Positions 1 through 6,360 of a stretch of 6,360 nt of DNA are shown in pieces. Numbering within the stretch: the first letter of the stretch is position 1; each line of letters starts with the position of its first letter. The DNA lies in the NCBI GenBank assembly GCA_028822475.1, contig JAPKDT010000125.1:1-6360 (forward strand), read 5' to 3'. The stretch is from SAR324 cluster bacterium. GTDB taxonomy: Bacteria; SAR324; NAC60-12. The notes beneath the pieces were generated by a model. The model ran no database searches and was not told the origin of the DNA. It saw nothing but the letters and a program-made list of their open reading frames with translations. Made by a program: the position numbers and the translations under genes.

Positions 1-1370
1 CCAACAAGGATAGAGTCAATTTTCAAGGTCGGTTGTCCGACAGTAGTCGGCACCCAACCGCTGGCTGCACCGCACATTCCGGCTGCTAATTCCAGATCAT
101 CGGCAATCATTGAGATTTGTGACAAGACATCAAAACCTTTGCCGATGAGAGTGGCACCTCTGACAGGTTCCGCGATTTTCCCGTTACGTACGGCGTAACC
201 TTCCTGAACAGCAAAATTAAATTCACCGGTGCCGGGATTTACAGAACCGCCGCCCATTTTTTTGGCGTACAAGCCAAATTTTATGGTACGCAGCATTTCT
301 TCAAAATTATCTTTACCGGGAGCAATAAAGGTGTTTCTCATACGTGAAACGGGTGCAAATTTATAGGACTCACGCCTCGCGGAACCACTTCGGGGAATAC
401 CGACTTGTCCGGCACCGATACGGTCACTGAGATAATTTTTGAGGATACCGTTTTCAATCAGGACAGTTTTTTGGGTGGGAGTTCCTTCGTCGTCCACATT
501 GCAGGAACCCCATTTGTTAGCAATTGTTCCATCATCAATCGCGTTCAGAATCGACCGGCCGACACGCTCACCGATTTTATCACAAAAGGGTGAAGCATTT
601 TTACGGATCGCTTCTGTTTCCAAGGGATGCCCGCAGGCTTCATGAAAAATCACACCGCCGAATCCGTTCCCCAGAATCACCGGCATTGTTCCGCCTTCGA
701 TATATCCGGCACCAGCCATACGCAATGCGGACTGCGCGGCATTTTCCGCTAACTCGTCTAAATTCAGCTTCTGGAAAAATTCATAACCACCTAAAACTCC
801 TGGACTTTCAGACGCGGTTTGAGGGCCGTCCCCTTTTTCAGCAACCGCAGAAAGGCGCATCCGGGAATAACTTCGTGCATCTTCTGTCCACAAGCCTTCA
901 CTGTTGGCGATCAACACCGAGCGTTTTTTCTCTGCCATGTTTGCATTAACCTGACTGACCTCCGCACCCTGACGCCGAGTAAGTTCATCCAGTTTACGCA
1001 GTAGATCAACACGTTCAGTCTTACTCACAGTCTCCGGATTGATGGCAACATGATGAATGTCCTGCACTGCTTGTTGTTCAAAGGGCTGTACTCCGCTGCT
1101 TTGACCTGCCTTGCGGGATTGTCCCAGATTTTTTGTCAGTTTCAACAGATTGGCTTCATCAGGATCACTGCTGTATCCGTAATATGCTTCGTTTCCGTAA
1201 AGCAGCCGGATACCGATCCCGAATGAATTTGAGGAATTAATTTCGTCAATCTTCTGATCGAGTAAATTGATTGAAGAGGAAACCGAGTCCTCAACAAACA
1301 CTTCCGTAAAGTCCGCACCCTGTTCGAGTCCGGATTCAAAAATTTTTGCAACTGTATTTTCGGTAAGCAT
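1..1370 (-). CDS. tldD: TldD-family zinc metalloprotease, C-terminus cut off by window edge
   Basis: The frame is open without a stop from the ATG at 1370-1368 to the left edge, giving 456 visible residues. The protein ends at ...KIDSILVG, and TldD proteins usually finish only a few residues after a similar motif (E. coli ends ...LTVGGTA), so very little is missing. The family-defining HExxxH zinc motif is present as HEACGH at residues 243-248, and C433 (in GMCG) matches the position of the conserved C-terminal cysteine that completes the zinc site. Other family blocks seen are DDGT, DDEGTPTQ, LIENGILK, RRESY and GATLIGKG. In the known family, TldD pairs with TldE/PmbA to form a cytoplasmic heterodimeric protease that cleaves unfolded peptides, matures modified peptides such as microcin B17, and degrades the antitoxin CcdA. 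No PmbA partner is in the window; it could lie beyond position 1. It starts 99 nt after the FAD oxidoreductase, with no SD, and is probably transcribed at least partly on its own. Confidence 0.93.
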   Translation of the reverse strand, partial: MLTENTVAKIFESGLEQGADFTEVFVEDSVSSSINLLDQKIDEINSSNSFGIGIRLLYGNEAYYGYSSDPDEANLLKLTKNLGQSRKAGQSSGVQPFEQQAVQDIHHVAINPETVSKTERVDLLRKLDELTRRQGAEVSQVNANMAEKKRSVLIANSEGLWTEDARSYSRMRLSAVAEKGDGPQTASESPGVLGGYEFFQKLNLDELAENAAQSALRMAGAGYIEGGTMPVILGNGFGGVIFHEACGHPLETEAIRKNASPFCDKIGERVGRSILNAIDDGTIANKWGSCNVDDEGTPTQKTVLIENGILKNYLSDRIGAGQVGIPRSGSARRESYKFAPVSRMRNTFIAPGKDNFEEMLRTIKFGLYAKKMGGGSVNPGTGEFNFAVQEGYAVRNGKIAEPVRGATLIGKGFDVLSQISMIADDLELAAGMCGAASGWVPTTVGQPTLKIDSILV

Positions 1371-1410
1371 AGCGTGTTTTAAGTGAGGGGTTGGGTTATT
1401 TAAAAATGCG

Positions 1411-1440
1411 ATAATATTTGTTTAATACAGCTTACGGTAA
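1411..1440 (-). promoter_or_regulatory. Candidate sigma70-type promoter for tldD
   Basis: On the minus strand, TATTAT (1416-1411) matches the -10 consensus at 5 of 6 positions. TTACCG (1440-1435) matches the -35 consensus at only 3 of 6, with an 18-bp spacer. Transcription would start near 1404, giving a leader of about 34 nt before the tldD ATG. The region is AT-rich, so a chance match is quite possible. The only support beyond the match is its position in the 99-nt gap. Confidence 0.3.
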
Positions 1441-1469
1441 AAAGTAAAAGGGCGCAATCCGGAAACGAT

Positions 1470-2627
1470 TTAGACCACGTTGTATTCCGGGATCAGGCGC
1501 TTTTCTGCAAAACGCTTATAATCCAGCATGCTGATATCAACTGTGCTTGCCTTACCGTCAATCAGAATTTCGGCCATCAGTTTTCCACAAATCGGCCCCT
1601 GCATGAAACCATGTCCCGAGAAACCGGTCAGCAAATAAAAACCTTCAACTAGCGTGGAACCGATGATAGGATGAGCATCCGGTGTTAGTTCATAAAGTCC
1701 GGCCTGTCTGGCCTTTATTCCGGAGTTTCCTAGCAAAGGCATACGTTTAAGCGCTGCTTCAATGTGCCGCATTTCCCATTCTTGATCGATACTTTGATCA
1801 GCACCTATTTTCTGATTATGGTTAGACATTCCACTGAGCAGTCCGGAAGCTTCACGGTGAAAATAGAGGCTTTGTGAGAAATCGATCACAAATGGAAATT
1901 CGGCAGGTAGTTCAGGAATATTTTCTGTAACAAACCATTGTCGACGCAGCGGCGAGACCGGAATATCGAGACCGATTTCATTTCCGAAAAAAGCGCTCCA
2001 TGGACCACAGGCATTGACGACCGTTTCGGTTTCAACTGTTCCGAGGCTGGTGCGAACTTTCCGGACTTTGTTTTTTTCCAGTTCAATACCGGTTGCGGAG
2101 CAATCTGTAAGGCAGACCGCGCCGTGACGTCGGGCAGCGTTGATGTATCCCATCACTATGCTGTTTGGATCAGCAAGTCCGTCATCCGCGTTAAAAGTTC
2201 CAGCGATTGCATCCGGGAACACACACGGTGCCGCCAACCGGCGTACTTCATCTCCGGAAAGCCATTCCGTTTTTACTCCCAAGGAGTGTTGAAGTTTCAG
2301 CGAATTTTGGAAAACGGAAACGTCCTTTTCATCAGAAAGGACAAACAAATAACCGCATTTCCGCACAAGCGCGGACTGACCGGTTTCTTCCTCAAGAGCA
2401 TCAATCATGGTGAGGCTTTTTTGAGAAAGTCGGATATTGACTTCAGTATTGAACTGATGACGAATACCACCTGCGCAACGTCCGGTTGCTCCTGTACCAA
2501 AAAAAGATTCGCGCTCTAGCAATAGAATATTTTTATGTCCGTGGCTCGCCAAATGGTATGCCGTGCTCGCACCCATAACTCCTCCGCCGAGGATTACAAC
2601 ATCAGCAGTTTTGGGTAGTCCGGACAT
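1470..2627 (-). CDS. DAO-family FAD-dependent oxidoreductase (sarcosine oxidase beta-subunit-like)
   Basis: This 385-residue protein is full length for a DAO-family amino acid or amine oxidoreductase. The N-terminal Rossmann dinucleotide-binding motif GGGVMGAS is at residues 14-21, with the ribose-binding acidic residue E38 at the end of the second strand, followed by GATGRCAGGIRHQF (46-59). Near the C-terminus are YELTPDAHPIIG (312-323) and GFSGHGFMQGP (335-345), the flavin-side signature typical of sarcosine oxidase beta and proline or hydroxyproline dehydrogenase beta-type proteins. The expected reaction is FAD-dependent oxidation of a secondary or D-amino acid to an imine. No alpha, gamma or delta sarcosine oxidase subunit is nearby, so it may act as a single subunit or with distant partners. 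The ATG lies 3 nt after the stop of the upstream ornithine cyclodeaminase-family gene and places the Rossmann motif at the usual distance from the N-terminus. No SD is visible, so translational coupling is likely. Exact substrate is unknown. Confidence 0.9.
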   Translation of the reverse strand: MSGLPKTADVVILGGGVMGASTAYHLASHGHKNILLLERESFFGTGATGRCAGGIRHQFNTEVNIRLSQKSLTMIDALEEETGQSALVRKCGYLFVLSDEKDVSVFQNSLKLQHSLGVKTEWLSGDEVRRLAAPCVFPDAIAGTFNADDGLADPNSIVMGYINAARRHGAVCLTDCSATGIELEKNKVRKVRTSLGTVETETVVNACGPWSAFFGNEIGLDIPVSPLRRQWFVTENIPELPAEFPFVIDFSQSLYFHREASGLLSGMSNHNQKIGADQSIDQEWEMRHIEAALKRMPLLGNSGIKARQAGLYELTPDAHPIIGSTLVEGFYLLTGFSGHGFMQGPICGKLMAEILIDGKASTVDISMLDYKRFAEKRLIPEYNVV

Positions 2628-2630
2628 TTT

Positions 2631-3620
2631 TTATAAGTTGGCAATCGTTCCGAGATTTTCGCGTTCCGCGTTTTTTAAGGCAATAGCGGCAGTCACGGCA
2701 TCCTGCACCGCAACTCCGCAGGATTTGAAAAATGTAAGTTGATCCTGAGAGGAACGTCCGTGTTTTTTAGCGTTGATGATTTCTCCAATTTCCGCGTGAA
2801 TATGCCTTGGAGTAATCAACCCCTGTTTGATGGGTGTGGCTATATCTCCTGTTTCAATCAGCGCGGATTCGCGGGAATCAACAATCACAAGAGCATTGCG
2901 GATAGTTTCCGAGTCGATTTCCTGCATCGTCGGTTGAAATGAACCAACGGCGTTTACATGCGCACCGGTTTTGAGATGCTCAAATGAAATAACCGGAGTT
3001 GTGGATGTGGTGGCGGTGCAGACAATGTCTGCGTCTTTTAAGGCTTTTGCTGATGAAGAAACTGCTTTCACATTTTTTGGAATTGAACCTACCCCGGACA
3101 TTTCTTGCGCGAAACGTTGGGCGTGTTCCGGATTGGGACTGTAAACCCAGGCCTGCTGAATTTCACGTACATTACAAACCGCATCCAGTTGCGCACCCGC
3201 TTGTTTCCCGCTGCCGATTATGGCTACGCTTTTTGCTTCAGGAGAAGCGAGTAAATCAGTCGCGGCACCAACACCGGCACCGGTACGGATCGCAGTTAGT
3301 ACCTCACCGTCCATCAGAGACAGGATTTGTCCATTTTCTGCATCCAGCACAAGCACAACTGCATGAATCAGGGGGAAACCACGTACCGGATTTTTCCCAA
3401 AGACAGTCACAAGTTTCACTGCCATTTCTCCATCGTCCAACAACGCGGCCGGCATAGTCAGAAGAACGCCATCCTGTTCCGGAATATGAACACGACTGCG
3501 CAGCGGCATTTCGACACGACCGCTTGATAAGCGGCTAAATGCTCTTTTGGTTTCCTCAATGGCAGCTTTCATAGGCAGTGCCTGCCGAACATCATCAGAA
3601 CTGAGAACGCGGATTTTCAT
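2631..3620 (-). CDS. Ornithine cyclodeaminase / mu-crystallin family NAD(P)-dependent enzyme
   Basis: This 329-residue protein has the usual length and motif order of the OCD/mu-crystallin family. Visible are K69 in MAVKLVTVFGKNP, the equivalent of the conserved substrate lysine; GEVLTAIRTGAG with R112, expected to bind the substrate carboxylate; the Rossmann motif IIGSGKQA (134-141); TATTSTTPV (202-210); and GSFQPTMQEID, ending at D236, the likely catalytic aspartate. The end of the second Rossmann strand reads VYSPN, with no acidic residue, which fits NADP(H) better than NAD(H), though this is an inference. Known members include ornithine cyclodeaminase, alanine dehydrogenase, pyrroline-2-carboxylate and piperideine-2-carboxylate reductases and ketimine reductase; motifs alone do not separate them. 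Its partner 3 nt downstream is an amine-oxidising flavoenzyme, which makes a cyclic-imine reductase role (for example in proline or hydroxyproline metabolism) plausible. The ATG at 3620 gives the family's normal N-terminus; no SD precedes it. Confidence 0.9.
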   Translation of the reverse strand: MKIRVLSSDDVRQALPMKAAIEETKRAFSRLSSGRVEMPLRSRVHIPEQDGVLLTMPAALLDDGEMAVKLVTVFGKNPVRGFPLIHAVVLVLDAENGQILSLMDGEVLTAIRTGAGVGAATDLLASPEAKSVAIIGSGKQAGAQLDAVCNVREIQQAWVYSPNPEHAQRFAQEMSGVGSIPKNVKAVSSSAKALKDADIVCTATTSTTPVISFEHLKTGAHVNAVGSFQPTMQEIDSETIRNALVIVDSRESALIETGDIATPIKQGLITPRHIHAEIGEIINAKKHGRSSQDQLTFFKSCGVAVQDAVTAAIALKNAERENLGTIANL

Positions 3621-3735
3621 TTGGCGGAACTTTTAGGAAAGGAGTGAAACGGAATTTTGAATCGAACTGAATCTGTTAATCTTTCTGATTTACAGTGAGA
3701 TGAAGCAGAGCTTTTCACTAACACTTCAGCAAAGA

Positions 3736-4560
3736 TTAAAGATCAGTATAACTGAGGTAAGCTTTTAAAAAGACAACAGCCCTTTCAGCTATTTTCGGTC
3801 CTCTGCGGAAAAAGAACTGTTGTGCCATCGAATATTTTGTAACAGTGGTCGGCTTTTTTTCATTCATCTCACCGTTGGCATCCCGGCTTGGAGTCGTCAG
3901 CACATTTTCCAACAGCACCGGTGTGCTGAAATCTATTTCCTCCAGTTCAGGAGTCATCCTGGAAGCTAGCATGGTCATTGGTATGTCATAAAGAGTTTCC
4001 GCAAAGAAGAAACTCAAAAACCGCGCTACTGCTTCGATCTCTTCGTTAGTGCGAAGCATGAGCCAGCTAGTTATTTCCTTGCGGAACTTGGCTAAATCTT
4101 TCTGCTTGATTCCGGAAGGCTTAACCCCAAGTTGTCCATCGCTCAGATAGGTTTTTGTTTTTTGACGCATATATCTCAAAAAACCACCTGATTTGCGGAA
4201 GAGCTTGTAGTTATAAAAACGTTTGCCAAAATCACGTAAATTAGAACGACCCAACATAAGTTGAGCTAAGACCTTTTTGGAACTACTTGCGTCTTTCAGA
4301 TCAGCGGATACCCGTTCAAAGAGCAGAATAAGTTCTTTCTGCTCATTTTCAACATCCAGCAGACGTTGAATTTCTTCATCAGTAATTTTAGGTTCTTCTG
4401 TAGGAATCTCCGGAGATTGTGCTACAACTTTCAGTTCAATTTCTGCAGTGTTTGGAATTGGAGATATTTCAGGAGCAGAAAAATACTGCAGATAAAGCAG
4501 GACACAGGTGGCCATGAAAAAGACCAGTGTGAGCAGAGGATACAATTTTTGCAACTTCAT
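3736..4560 (-). CDS. Hypothetical protein with single N-terminal membrane anchor
   Basis: I do not recognise this 274-residue protein. A short basic start (MKLQK) is followed by a hydrophobic helix at about residues 7-26, then a Pro/Glu-rich spacer (29-58), a charged helix-prone stretch (59-90) that might form a short coiled coil, a basic and aromatic region (105-138), and a mostly helical C-terminal half containing FLSFFFAETLYDIP (180-193). Charge distribution predicts N-in, C-out topology, placing the bulk in the periplasm. C19 follows MAT, a poor lipobox, so a lipoprotein is unlikely. I see no catalytic or nucleotide-binding motif. It starts 45 nt after the argG stop, with a perfect inverted repeat ending directly before its ATG, and could be the last gene of the cold-shock/argG operon. 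That it is a real gene is supported by its length, clean membrane anchor, lack of a better frame and fit in the gene row. Anchor plus spacer suggests an envelope-associated role, but that is inference. Confidence 0.82.
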   Translation of the reverse strand: MKLQKLYPLLTLVFFMATCVLLYLQYFSAPEISPIPNTAEIELKVVAQSPEIPTEEPKITDEEIQRLLDVENEQKELILLFERVSADLKDASSSKKVLAQLMLGRSNLRDFGKRFYNYKLFRKSGGFLRYMRQKTKTYLSDGQLGVKPSGIKQKDLAKFRKEITSWLMLRTNEEIEAVARFLSFFFAETLYDIPMTMLASRMTPELEEIDFSTPVLLENVLTTPSRDANGEMNEKKPTTVTKYSMAQQFFFRRGPKIAERAVVFLKAYLSYTDL

Positions 4561-4581
4561 ATTTCTTAATGGTTAAGAAAT
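4561..4581. repeat. Perfect 9-bp inverted repeat abutting a start codon
   Basis: ATTTCTTAA (4561-4569) and TTAAGAAAT (4573-4581) are exact reverse complements around a 3-nt centre (TGG). The repeat occupies the 21 nt immediately before the ATG of the hypothetical membrane protein. As RNA, the hairpin has only one G:C pair and no following U-run, so it is a poor terminator for argG. It could be a protein-binding dyad or a weak structure covering the ribosome entry site. The repeat itself is certain; its function is not. Confidence 0.6.
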
Positions 4582-4605
4582 TTAATTGAAAGAAAGCAGT
4601 AACTG

Positions 4606-5826
4606 TTATTTTGATTTTGCTTTTAAACCTGCTTGAATACGCAATGGCAGCGCGTGTAGTTTGATAAAACCAATGGCGTCTTTCGGATCATACGCACCAT
4701 TATCAGCTTCCATTGTAGCCATGTCCTCATCATAGAGGCTGTTAGGCGACTTACGGCCAGTCACCATGCAGTTACCCTTGTAAAGTTCCAGACGAACAGT
4801 ACCGTTGACCGGTTCCTGAGTTTGCTGCACCATGTTGAGTAAAATTTCCATTTCTGGAGAAAACCAAAAACCATCGTATGTCAATTGCGCAAAACGCGGC
4901 ATCAGTGAATCTTTGAGATTGATCACACCGCGGTTTAAGGTAATGGACTCCATCGCCCGGTGCGCAATGTGTAAAATCGTCCCTCCTGGTGTTTCATAAA
5001 CTCCCCGGTTTTTCATACCGACAAAACGCGATTCCACCATATCGATCCGGCCTATTCCATGCTTACCACCCACATCATTAAGGTGCGTCAACAGCTTTGC
5101 CGGAGAATATTCCTGGCCGTCAACCGCAACCGGATTTCCTTTTTCAAATTCTATCAGCACAGTCTGTGCTTCATCCGGTGCCGCCTGCGGAGACTGAGAT
5201 AACTCAAACATTTCCTGCCGCGGCTCTTGCCACGGATCTTCCAACATACCAGATTCAAAACTAATGTGCATCATATTTTCATCAGAACTCCACGGCTGAT
5301 CTTTGGTAGCTTTTACCGGAATTCCGTATTTTTCCGCATAAGCCAGCAGTTCGGTACGGCCGGGATATTTTTGGTAAAATTCAGGAATTTTCCAGGGAGC
5401 AACTACTCGGATATCAGGTTTTAACGCATAGTAGCTTAACTCAAAACGTACCTGATCATTTCCCTTCCCGGTAGCTCCGTGACCAACTGCAATCGCGCCT
5501 TCACGCTCGGCAACTTCAATCTGTTTTTTCGAAATTAAAGGACGTGCTAATGCTGTTCCCAGCAAATAAGTTCCTTCATATAGTGCGTTCCAATGAATGG
5601 AAGGCAACACGTAATCCTTTACAAATTCCTCTTCAACATTTTCGACCAGGACTTTTGCTGCACCGGCTTTTTTACCTTTTTCGAGGATGGCATCAATATC
5701 TTCAACTTTTTGACCTAAATCAAGACAAAGCGCGATTACCTCATAACCTTGCTGATCAAGCCAATGAACCAGTACGGAAGTATCAAGACCACCGGAATAT
5801 GCTAAAACTAGTTTTTCTTTATTCAT
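4606..5826 (-). CDS. argG: Argininosuccinate synthase
   Basis: This cytoplasmic enzyme joins citrulline and aspartate using ATP to form argininosuccinate, the next-to-last step of arginine synthesis. At 406 residues it matches the family's usual length of about 400. The N-terminal ATP-pyrophosphatase motif AYSGGLDTS is at residues 9-17. The substrate-binding blocks are YEGTYLLGTALARP (83-96) and GHGATGKGNDQVRFE (115-129), where the conserved K-G-N-D-Q segment contacts citrulline and aspartate. Downstream blocks include KDQPWSSDENMMHIS, GGKHGIGRIDMVESR, YETPGGTIL and the C-terminal LYKGN and GRKSPNSLY segments. All expected motifs are intact. Its ATG comes 1 nt after the stop of the membrane-tethered cold-shock gene, in a TAA-C-ATG arrangement, so translation by reinitiation or coupling is likely, especially as no SD is present. 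argH is not adjacent, and I recognised no arginine-repressor operator within the window. Confidence 0.98.
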   Translation of the reverse strand: MNKEKLVLAYSGGLDTSVLVHWLDQQGYEVIALCLDLGQKVEDIDAILEKGKKAGAAKVLVENVEEEFVKDYVLPSIHWNALYEGTYLLGTALARPLISKKQIEVAEREGAIAVGHGATGKGNDQVRFELSYYALKPDIRVVAPWKIPEFYQKYPGRTELLAYAEKYGIPVKATKDQPWSSDENMMHISFESGMLEDPWQEPRQEMFELSQSPQAAPDEAQTVLIEFEKGNPVAVDGQEYSPAKLLTHLNDVGGKHGIGRIDMVESRFVGMKNRGVYETPGGTILHIAHRAMESITLNRGVINLKDSLMPRFAQLTYDGFWFSPEMEILLNMVQQTQEPVNGTVRLELYKGNCMVTGRKSPNSLYDEDMATMEADNGAYDPKDAIGFIKLHALPLRIQAGLKAKSK

Positions 5827-5827
5827 G

Positions 5828-6322
5828 TTAATTTAATTGTGTTTCTGGGACTTGTTGTGTAAGCGGAGACTCTTCCGGCTCTTCGTAATTATTAGGAACA
5901 TTTTCTGGATCTGCTGATTTTGTGCGGATCACTTTGAGGGCAACAGGTCCTTTTTTGCCTGAACCTACTTCAAATTCAACACGATCGCCGAGGTTGAGAA
6001 AGCGAAAACCGGCTTGTCTAATTTCTGACTGATGGACAAAAAGATCGTCCCCATTGTCCTGTTCAATAAAACCAAAACCCTTGTTTGGGTTAAACCATTT
6101 TACTGTTCCAACACCCCGAACACCTGCTTCAAAAGTGTTGGATTTTTTAGTTTGCAGGACAAGTCCGAGTACCAGTACGGCGATAGAAAAGGCTGCTAAA
6201 AAAAAGACTGTATTTTCATTTATTAATAAATCATTTGATATCTGTTCCCAGAGAGTATAGAGCAGTCCCAGCATTACAGCCGATTGAGCTGCAATGATTA
6301 GCAGCAAAGATTTGTTGTTCAT
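5828..6322 (-). CDS. Membrane-anchored cold-shock domain protein
   Basis: This 164-residue protein has two predicted membrane helices at about residues 5-24 and 38-57, joined by a short acidic loop (WEQISNDLLINEN). A basic segment (TKKS, 58-61) follows, then a complete cold-shock domain at about 70-133. In the domain, GTVKWFNPNKGFGFIE (72-87) carries RNP1 and DLFVHQSEI (93-101) carries RNP2, with the aromatic and basic residues expected for single-stranded nucleic acid binding. A Pro/Glu/Gln-rich tail (134-164) ends the protein. The charges predict both ends in the cytoplasm, so the domain would act on RNA or ssDNA at the inner face of the membrane. Most bacterial Csp proteins are soluble and about 70 residues long; membrane-domain fusions such as CSD-DUF1294 exist but usually carry the CSD at the N-terminus. 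The gene leads into argG with a 1-nt gap. The 38 nt upstream in the window are AT-rich without an SD; any promoter lies mostly outside. The target is unknown. Confidence 0.92.
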   Translation of the reverse strand: MNNKSLLLIIAAQSAVMLGLLYTLWEQISNDLLINENTVFFLAAFSIAVLVLGLVLQTKKSNTFEAGVRGVGTVKWFNPNKGFGFIEQDNGDDLFVHQSEIRQAGFRFLNLGDRVEFEVGSGKKGPVALKVIRTKSADPENVPNNYEEPEESPLTQQVPETQLN

Positions 6323-6360
6323 GTTTTGTTGATTTTTTCATTTGTTTTTTATTAATATTC

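Noticed and set aside
524..949. A 141-codon open frame on the plus strand, opposite tldD
   Set aside because: The minus-strand TldD frame is open through the region and includes the HEACGH zinc motif. The plus-strand product is low in recognisable structure.
1456..1470. AATC...GATT small stem just after the FAD oxidoreductase stop, considered as a terminator
   Set aside because: The stem is only 4 bp with a 7-nt loop, and the following T-rich stretch is separated and interrupted, so it does not meet the usual intrinsic terminator pattern.
1938..2519. A 193-codon open frame on the plus strand, opposite the FAD oxidoreductase
   Set aside because: It lies wholly within a gene whose minus-strand product shows all expected flavoenzyme motifs. 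Its own translation has no recognisable domain or composition of a real protein, so it is a shadow frame.
2999..3457. A 152-codon open frame on the plus strand, opposite the ornithine cyclodeaminase-family gene
   Set aside because: The translation is rich in Arg, His, Pro and Leu without domain features, and the minus-strand frame has a complete conserved enzyme.
3636..3650. SD-like GGAAAGGAGTG on the plus strand
   Set aside because: No start codon with a lasting frame follows: the overlapping GTG reads only eight codons to a TGA. All genes here are on the other strand.
6231..6341. An upstream ATG (6341-6339) opening a 36-codon frame that overlaps the start of the cold-shock gene out of frame
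   Set aside because: The leader is too AT-rich for one ATG to mean much, there is no SD, and the peptide (MKKSTKHEQQ...) has no recognisable feature. Kept only as a remote leader-peptide possibility.

Overview
The window holds six protein-coding genes, all read from the minus strand, so transcription runs from high to low coordinates. It looks like ordinary bacterial chromosome: tight spacing, moderate GC, and no tRNA, rRNA, insertion sequence, integrase or CRISPR repeat. None of the six starts has a recognisable Shine-Dalgarno sequence; upstream regions are A/T-rich or pyrimidine-rich. That points to a lineage relying little on SD pairing, and the membrane-anchored proteins suit a Gram-negative bacterium. 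I cannot name the clade. A marine-type heterotroph such as SAR324 or the PVC group is only a guess.

Right-hand block (about 6322 down to 3736): a small protein with two predicted membrane helices and a C-terminal cold-shock RNA-binding domain is followed after 1 nt by argG (argininosuccinate synthase). After 45 nt comes an unrecognised single-pass membrane-anchored protein. A 9-bp perfect inverted repeat abuts the start codon of that third gene. The first two genes are almost certainly co-transcribed and may be translationally coupled; the third could be in the same operon or separately controlled.

Middle block (3620 to 1470): an ornithine cyclodeaminase/mu-crystallin family enzyme and a DAO-family FAD oxidoreductase (sarcosine oxidase beta-like) are separated by only 3 nt. 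The pair suggests breakdown or interconversion of a secondary or cyclic amino acid (proline, hydroxyproline, sarcosine or similar), but the substrate cannot be fixed from sequence.

Left block (1370 to 1): a TldD-family zinc metalloprotease, complete except for its last few residues, which run off the left edge. A weak promoter candidate lies in the 99-nt gap before it.

There is no gene-free stretch over 300 bases; the largest gap is 115 nt (3621-3735), where I see no convincing terminator or promoter. The most unusual item is the membrane-tethered cold-shock protein joined to argG. I found no clear evidence of a new multi-gene system.
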